NCBI GenBank assembly: GCA_003167305.1
Contig: PMTP01000143.1
Coordinates: forward strand, 1-9,617
DNA from: Acidobacteriaceae bacterium
Lineage (GTDB): Bacteria; Acidobacteriota; Terriglobia; Terriglobales; Acidobacteriaceae
Direction of reading: 5' to 3'
DNA length: 9,617 bases
The position numbers and the translations under genes were made by a program. The notes beneath the pieces were generated by a model that saw only the letters and a list, made by a program, of their open reading frames with translations, was not told the DNA's origin and did not search any database. Within the stretch, counting starts at the first letter, position 1; each line of letters begins with the position of its first letter. Positions 5,897-9,617 of the stretch are shown here, one piece after another.

Positions 5897-7069
5897 ATGG
5901 ACCTTCAAGCGATTCAAGCCGCCATCCGCGAAGCCGACTTTGACGGCTGGCTCTTTTACGACCATCATCACCGCGACCCCATCGCCACGCACATTCTGGG
6001 CCTGGACGAGAAGGCGCACATCACGCGCCGCTGGTACTACTTTGTGCCCGCCACGGGCGAGCCGCGCAAGCTGGTGCATCGAATAGAACAGGGCCGGCTG
6101 GACGCGCTGCCTGGCGCCAAGGGACTCTACTCCAGTTGGCAGGAACTGGGCGCCGGCCTGGAGGCGATGCTGGCGGGAGCGCGCACGCTGGCCATGCAAT
6201 ACTCGCCCAACAATGACATCATGTACGTCTCGATGGTGGACGCCGGCACGGTCGAGTTTCTGCGCGGGCTGGGCAAGCGGATTGTAAGTTCTGCTGACCT
6301 TATCAGCGTTTTTGAGGCGGTCTTGAGTGAAGAACAGATCGCCAGCCACGGGGTCGCGCAGCGGGCCATCGACGCGATTCTGGCCGAGGGCTGGCGAGTG
6401 ATTGGCCGCAGAGTGCGCTCGGGCGCTGGCCCATACACCGAGTTCGACCACATGCAATGGTTGAGTTCGGCCATGCGCAACGAAGGCCTGGTTTGGGACG
6501 ACGGCCCCAACGTCAGCGTCAACGCCAACAGCTCCGACTCGCACTATGAGCCGACCGCCGAACATTCCTCACCCATCGCCGCGGGCGATTTTCTTCTCAT
6601 TGACATTTGGGCCAAAGCAGATAAACCCGGCAGCATTTACTACGACATTACCTGGACCGGCGTGGTGGGACGCGAACCAACGGCCACGGAGTTGCACGTC
6701 TTCGAGACGGTGGTGAAGGCGCGCGACGCGGCCATCCACGCCGTCGAGCAGGCCTTCGCCGAGAATCGCGCGATCCGCGGCTTCGAGGCCGACGACGCGG
6801 CCCGCGAGGTCATCCGCGCGGCTGGCTTCGGCGAATTCTTCACCCATCGCACCGGCCACAACATCGGCCCCGAGATCCACGGCTCCGGCGCGCATCTGGA
6901 CAATCTGGAGACCCACGACGAGCGGCGTTTGCTGCCCAACACCTGCTTCTCCGTCGAGCCGGGGATTTACCTGCCGGAGTTCGGCGTGCGCAGCGAGATC
7001 GATATGCTCACCGCGCCGGGCAAAGCCTGGGTGACGGGGCGGGTGCAGCGCGAGCTTGTGAGGATCTAG
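5897..7069 (+). CDS. M24 family metallopeptidase (Xaa-Pro peptidase-like)
   Basis: This encodes 390 residues with the creatinase/prolidase architecture: an N-terminal substrate-positioning domain (about 1-140) and a C-terminal pita-bread catalytic domain (about 145-385). The predicted dinuclear metal ligands are D236 (in DFLLIDIWA), D250 (in YYDITWTG), H321 (in THRTGHNIG), E354 (in SVEPGIYLP) and E367 (in RSEIDM), so all five are present. H328 matches the secondary histidine of aminopeptidase P. The likely role is cytosolic hydrolysis of dipeptides or N-terminal residues next to proline; the exact substrate is not determinable. The spacing between the two Asp ligands is slightly longer than usual (14 rather than about 11 residues), owing to a DKPGS insertion. 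I start at the ATG at 5897; the in-frame ATG at 5888 would add MAG, but it overlaps a -10-like TAAAAT. The gene follows the glycosyltransferase by under 50 bases but probably has its own promoter. Confidence 0.92.
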   Translation: MDLQAIQAAIREADFDGWLFYDHHHRDPIATHILGLDEKAHITRRWYYFVPATGEPRKLVHRIEQGRLDALPGAKGLYSSWQELGAGLEAMLAGARTLAMQYSPNNDIMYVSMVDAGTVEFLRGLGKRIVSSADLISVFEAVLSEEQIASHGVAQRAIDAILAEGWRVIGRRVRSGAGPYTEFDHMQWLSSAMRNEGLVWDDGPNVSVNANSSDSHYEPTAEHSSPIAAGDFLLIDIWAKADKPGSIYYDITWTGVVGREPTATELHVFETVVKARDAAIHAVEQAFAENRAIRGFEADDAAREVIRAAGFGEFFTHRTGHNIGPEIHGSGAHLDNLETHDERRLLPNTCFSVEPGIYLPEFGVRSEIDMLTAPGKAWVTGRVQRELVRI

Positions 7070-7092
7070 GGACTAGGGAATAGGGAATAGGG
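7069..7092 (+). repeat. Four-copy GGG heptamer tandem repeat, predicted G-quadruplex
   Basis: GGG triplets occur at 7069-7071, 7076-7078, 7083-7085 and 7090-7092, separated by exactly four bases each time (ACTA, AATA, AATA). This is a 7-base tandem repeat and a textbook G3-N4 quadruplex pattern. The first G is the last base of the peptidase TAG stop codon. The fourth unit can alternatively pair TAGGG (7088-7092) with CCCTA (7099-7103) as a short hairpin. It lies on the plus (non-template) strand between the peptidase and the next gene. Confidence 0.75.
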
Positions 7093-7114
7093 ACTAACCC
7101 CTAGCCCGGTGCGG

Positions 7115-7120
7115 TATAGT
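7115..7120 (+). promoter_or_regulatory. Candidate -10 element (TATAGT) before the small membrane protein pair
   Basis: TATAGT matches the -10 consensus at five of six positions and ends nine bases before the ATG at 7130, implying a transcript with almost no leader. There is no recognisable Shine-Dalgarno site and no good -35. The position parallels TAAAAT before the peptidase gene. Confidence 0.35.
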
Positions 7121-7129
7121 CAAAAAAGA

Positions 7130-7576
7130 ATGGCTACTGAAGAGAACAAGAACGGCGCGCCAGGGTCCGGGCCGCAATCCGGCGCGAAAGCCGCTTCGCA
7201 ACCGGCAGCGCAACAGGGCTTTGTCTACCTTCCTCTGATCGCCGGCTGGCTGGTGCCGGGAGCGGGGCATTTTCTGCTGGGCAAGTGGGTTCGCGGGTCG
7301 CTGCTGGCGGCGTCGGTGCTGGGAATGTTCGTGACCGGGCTGGCGATGCACGGCCAGCTGTACACCAGCGTGCATAACATTCTGGACATCCTTTGCCTGG
7401 CCGGCGACCTGGGCAACGGACTGCTGTACATGGCCGGCCGGGTTGCGGGCTGGGGCGCGGAGCAGGCGCAGACGACGGTCGCCGACTGGGGCGCGCGCTT
7501 CATCGTAGTGGCCGGGCTGCTCAACGTGATTGCCGCCGTGGACGCGCACAATCTGCGCACCGGGAGGAAGTCATGA
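7130..7576 (+). CDS. Small multi-pass membrane protein, TM2-like, possibly DUF6677
   Basis: This encodes 148 residues from the ATG at 7130. An in-frame GTG at 7109 would add seven residues, but it precedes the -10-like TATAGT and is less likely. A polar, low-complexity N terminus (about 1-29, Gly/Ala/Gln/Ser-rich) leads into a segment reading GWLVPGAGHFLLGKWVRG (39-56). That resembles the P-G-x-G-x-F-Y-L-G-x-x-x-x-G pattern of TM2-type proteins. Hydrophobic segments lie at about 31-50, 56-72, 83-103 and 121-137. From memory it resembles the DUF6677 family of acidobacteria, which I could not confirm. The stop codon overlaps the next gene's ATG (ATGA at 7573-7576), so the two are probably translated together and may form one membrane complex. 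The function is unknown. Confidence 0.8.
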   Translation: MATEENKNGAPGSGPQSGAKAASQPAAQQGFVYLPLIAGWLVPGAGHFLLGKWVRGSLLAASVLGMFVTGLAMHGQLYTSVHNILDILCLAGDLGNGLLYMAGRVAGWGAEQAQTTVADWGARFIVVAGLLNVIAAVDAHNLRTGRKS

Positions 7577-7743
7577 CCTACTTTCCGGCGGTGCTGCTCT
7601 TCGCTCTCTTCGCCTCGACGGTCTTCGGCATCACCCAGCGCGAGACACCACGCGGCATGATCCGCTATGGAATTTATTGCTTTGTGCTCTTTGTCGGCTC
7701 GGCGATTGTGCTCAGCTGGGTGATGTTTTTCATCGCGCGATAA
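7573..7743 (+). CDS. 56-residue membrane protein coupled to the preceding gene
   Basis: The ATG at 7573 overlaps the upstream stop by four bases (ATGA) and has a strong ribosome site, GGGAGGAAG at 7562-7570. The product has two hydrophobic segments, about 4-20 and 32-54, joined by a short charged loop (TQRETPRGMIRYG). That topology would put both termini on the same side, with the basic loop probably cytoplasmic. I recognise no family. The strong ribosome site, the overlap and the clean hairpin topology support a real gene despite its size. It may act as a small partner of the 148-residue membrane protein; this is inference from coupling only. Confidence 0.75.
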   Translation: MTYFPAVLLFALFASTVFGITQRETPRGMIRYGIYCFVLFVGSAIVLSWVMFFIAR

Positions 7744-7753
7744 CTGGAGCAAC

Positions 7754-8137
7754 ATGTCCCGCGGAACCCTCTTTCGCATCCTCGCGGTTTTGTTTGTGGG
7801 CGCGGCAATCTACCATGCTGTCGCGTTCCTGGACCCTGCGTTCATTGCTGGAAGTTCGCACTGGCGCCACGCTGTCTTCTGTGCAATCGATCTCCTCTGC
7901 GCCTGGTATCTTCTCCGGCGACCGCGCTGGTTTGTGGCGGCATTCGCCGCGCTAACTCTCCAAGTTCTATACAGTCATGGCCATCATGCGTGGATGATGT
8001 GGCACCTGCAACGGCGGCTGGATTGGCTTTCCTTCGCGGTCCTGGCCGTTGTGCCCTGGACTCTCGCTTTGCTGATTGCGGACGGCATCGAGAGGCGATG
8101 CGTTGACCCTGCGGCCGCCAAAGGAGTATCAAGATAG
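7754..8137 (+). CDS. Four-helix hypothetical membrane protein
   Basis: This encodes 127 residues with four predicted membrane segments at about 6-25, 38-55, 58-74 and 91-109, and a short basic C-terminal tail. A histidine-rich loop, SHGHHAWMMWH (74-84), lies between the third and fourth helices, and H21, H36 and H39 lie near the first two. Together they could bind a metal or haem, but no family motif proves this. GGAG at 7746-7749 serves as the ribosome site four bases before the ATG, slightly short. It starts 10 bases after the stop of the 56-residue membrane gene, so the same transcript is likely. I do not recognise the family. Confidence 0.75.
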   Translation: MSRGTLFRILAVLFVGAAIYHAVAFLDPAFIAGSSHWRHAVFCAIDLLCAWYLLRRPRWFVAAFAALTLQVLYSHGHHAWMMWHLQRRLDWLSFAVLAVVPWTLALLIADGIERRCVDPAAAKGVSR

Positions 8138-8163
8138 AGAAGTAGTCCGCACGGAGGAGCACC

Positions 8164-8346
8164 ATGAACAAGCCATGGCACGCGGAGAACAAGATGCCGT
8201 CCAAGGCGACGCTGGAACAGCGCATCCAGTGGCACCGGGAGCATCAGTTGCATTGCGCCTGCCGGGAAGCGCCCAAGAGCCTTGCCGCTGCCCGGCCCGA
8301 TTTGTTTGCGCCGGCGAAATACCGCCGCACTTCCCCCTCAGCTTAG
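8164..8346 (+). CDS. 60-residue His/Cys-rich small protein, unknown function
   Basis: A very strong ribosome site, GGAGGAG at 8153-8159, precedes the ATG by four bases. The soluble 60-residue product contains a compact cluster, W23-H24-x2-H27-x2-H30-C31-A-C33-R34, preceded by KATLEQRIQ. Small proteins with a similar [LT]-E-Q-R-x-x-W-H-x-x-H...C-x-C-R arrangement are familiar to me from other bacteria as uncharacterised hypotheticals, but I cannot name a family. The spaced His and Cys residues could bind zinc or another metal. It sits 26 bases after the four-helix membrane gene and 27 bases before the hydrolase, consistent with one operon. Confidence 0.7.
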   Translation: MNKPWHAENKMPSKATLEQRIQWHREHQLHCACREAPKSLAAARPDLFAPAKYRRTSPSA

Positions 8347-8373
8347 CTCTCGGCATTCTGTGAAGGAGTTTGT

Positions 8374-9270
8374 ATGAACTCACCGGATTCAGAAGATAAT
8401 TTCGCGCGGTTCTATGGGAATGTTGTGTCTCCGAAAGCCTCCGCGCTGGCAGATTTCCGCCGCCGCTTTCCGGAAAAGGTTGTCACGGACGGTGCGCATG
8501 AGTGGCGCTATCGAGTGATCGGCACCGCCTCCCCTGTGCTGTTGGCGCTTCCCGGCGGCGAGCTGGTCAACGATCTGGGCTTCGAGTTCGCACTGGCGAT
8601 GCGCGGCCGTTGCCGCATCGTTTATCCGGCCTACCCGCGCGTCGATTCGATGGAAGAGCTGGCCAGCGGCATGGCCGCGATTCTCGATGCGGAAGAGATC
8701 GGGCAGGCCGCGATCCTCGGCGCGTCCTTCGGAGGAGCGCTTGCCCAGGTCTTCGTGCGCAAGTACCCGCAGCGCATCAGCCATCTGCTGCTCTCGAATT
8801 GCGGCGTTCCTTTGCGCTATCTTGCGCCGTCCGTGCGCCTCTTCAATTGGATCGCACGGGCGCTGCCGTGGTCTGCCACAGCCGGGCTCTTGCGCGGTCC
8901 CTTGCTTAAGGCCATCGACCCGGCCGGCAAGGACCGCGACTTCTGGAAAGCCTATCTCGACGAGATGCTTTCCACCCGGATCGCCAAAGCGGATATGCTG
9001 GCCAACTTCCGCATCCAGCTTGAATACCATCGGCACTATCACTTCACGCCCAGCGATCTGGCGGATTGGCAGGGCAAGGTTCTCATCGCGGAGTCCGATA
9101 CGGACGTGATCGGCCCGCGCCGCCGCCAGGCTTTGCGCGAAACCTACCCCTGCGCCGAGGTGCACACCTTTCACAACGGCGGCCATGCGACGATGTTCCT
9201 GCGCTTTGACGAGTACCTGGCGATGGTGAAGCGGTTTCTCGATGGTGGAAGCGCGGCAGAGGCTTCCTGA
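8374..9270 (+). CDS. Alpha/beta hydrolase fold protein
   Basis: This encodes 298 residues of a cytosolic alpha/beta hydrolase. The nucleophile elbow is G116-A-S118-F-G120 within AAILGASFGGALAQVF. The acid is D242 or D244 in LIAESDTDVIGP, and the catalytic histidine is H271 in HNGGHATMFL, so a full Ser-Asp-His triad is visible in the right order. The expected HG oxyanion motif after strand 3 is replaced by LPGGELV (59-65), as in several esterase-like subfamilies. A helical lid probably spans about 150-225. AAGGAG at 8363-8368 lies five bases before the ATG, an excellent ribosome site. The substrate cannot be predicted: esterase, lactonase and peptidase-like activities are all possible. It closes the plus-strand gene run and converges on the acetyltransferase, with 44 bases between their stops. 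Confidence 0.9.
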   Translation: MNSPDSEDNFARFYGNVVSPKASALADFRRRFPEKVVTDGAHEWRYRVIGTASPVLLALPGGELVNDLGFEFALAMRGRCRIVYPAYPRVDSMEELASGMAAILDAEEIGQAAILGASFGGALAQVFVRKYPQRISHLLLSNCGVPLRYLAPSVRLFNWIARALPWSATAGLLRGPLLKAIDPAGKDRDFWKAYLDEMLSTRIAKADMLANFRIQLEYHRHYHFTPSDLADWQGKVLIAESDTDVIGPRRRQALRETYPCAEVHTFHNGGHATMFLRFDEYLAMVKRFLDGGSAAEAS

Positions 9271-9314
9271 TTGCGCGCAAAGCGAGGCGTGGAACTACCT
9301 TTTTTCCATTCACC

Positions 9315-9617
9315 TCAAGCCGTACGATTCCGCAGCCAGACGGTGGCGTCGAAGCTGTGCGCGCAGCCGTAGCCTTCGGCGCGATAGAGGTCGATGGCAT
9401 CGGTGTTGGCTTCCGTGACGGTGAGCGAGATTTCGCTCACACCCTGTCGCAGGAAGCAGGAGGCGGCCAGGTTGATCAGGTTGCGGGCCAAGCCGCGGCG
9501 GCGGTACTCGGGATGGACGCAGAGCTGGGTGATGTGGCCGCTCTCGGGGCTGACGCGGGAGCCCAGCACCAGCGCCACCATCTCCCGGCTGATGCGATCG
9601 ATCACCACATGCGAGAC
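9315..9617 (-). CDS. GNAT family N-acetyltransferase, N terminus beyond the window
   Basis: The frame stays open to the window edge, so about 100 C-terminal residues are seen; an internal GTG at 9608 is possible but unlikely to be the true start, because it would remove most of the fold. The acetyl-CoA-binding motif A is clear: ITQLCVHPEYRRRGLARNLI, with the R-R-x-G-x-A pyrophosphate loop. Motif B follows in LTVTEANTDAIDLYRAEGY, containing the typical N-x-x-A-x-x-L-Y-x-x-x-G-[FY] pattern. Such enzymes acetylate amines of small molecules, peptides or proteins; the acceptor cannot be told. It is convergent with the hydrolase and probably unrelated to it. Confidence 0.9.
   Translation of the reverse strand, partial: VSHVVIDRISREMVALVLGSRVSPESGHITQLCVHPEYRRRGLARNLINLAASCFLRQGVSEISLTVTEANTDAIDLYRAEGYGCAHSFDATVWLRNRTA

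Noticed and set aside
5831..6565. 244-codon minus-strand open frame antisense to the M24 peptidase
   Set aside because: Shadow composition; the opposing gene is a clear peptidase.
8389..9186. 265-codon minus-strand open frame antisense to the alpha/beta hydrolase
   Set aside because: No recognisable domain; it lies wholly opposite a gene with an intact catalytic triad and good ribosome site.
9271..9305. Rho-independent terminator between the hydrolase and the acetyltransferase
   Set aside because: There is a six-T run at 9300-9305 and a short palindrome TTGCGCGCAA at 9271-9280, but they are 19 bases apart and no stem sits directly before the T-run.
1..9617. CRISPR arrays, tRNA/rRNA genes, transposases or phage genes
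   Set aside because: No regularly spaced direct repeats longer than the heptamers, no cloverleaf or rRNA-like sequence, and no transposase, integrase or phage structural motifs in any frame.

Overview
This GC-rich bacterial window carries mostly housekeeping and regulatory genes. There are no phage, transposon, CRISPR or RNA-gene signatures. Three things suggest an acidobacterium (Acidobacteriota, class Terriglobia): an SpoIIE phosphatase / RsbW kinase / STAS module, a small membrane protein resembling one I associate with that group, and intergenic stem-loops and GGGAATA-type heptamers. This is an inference from recall, not a database match.

Layout. Positions 112-1584 (minus strand) encode a membrane-anchored protein of unknown function with two EF-hand/dockerin-like calcium loops, followed by a 12-bp perfect hairpin. 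A 340-base divergent intergenic region separates it from a plus-strand partner-switching operon: a GAF-SpoIIE phosphatase (1929-3116), an RsbW-like kinase (3113-3586) and an RsbV-like STAS antagonist (3614-3973). A perfect 12-bp palindrome sits just upstream of the first operon gene. A 294-base intergenic region with at least three perfect hairpins follows. Next come an ArnT/PMT-type membrane glycosyltransferase (4268-5848) and an M24 (Xaa-Pro peptidase-like) metallopeptidase (5897-7069).

The peptidase stop codon runs into four G-triplet heptamer repeats that fit a G-quadruplex. Beyond them lies a tightly packed plus-strand group: two translationally coupled small membrane proteins (7130-7576, 7573-7743), a four-helix membrane protein (7754-8137), a 60-residue His/Cys-rich protein (8164-8346) and an alpha/beta hydrolase (8374-9270). 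A convergent GNAT acetyltransferase (9315 to the window edge) is cut off at its N terminus.

How the genes work together. The only module whose parts clearly act together is the phosphatase/kinase/antagonist trio: the kinase would phosphorylate the STAS protein, and the phosphatase would reverse this in response to a signal sensed by its GAF region. No sigma factor is adjacent, so the output is unknown. The other genes look like separate functions. I see no clear new multi-gene system. The best leads are the G-quadruplex heptamers, the operator-like palindrome, the hairpin-rich intergenic region, the EF-hand protein, and two starts that look leaderless.
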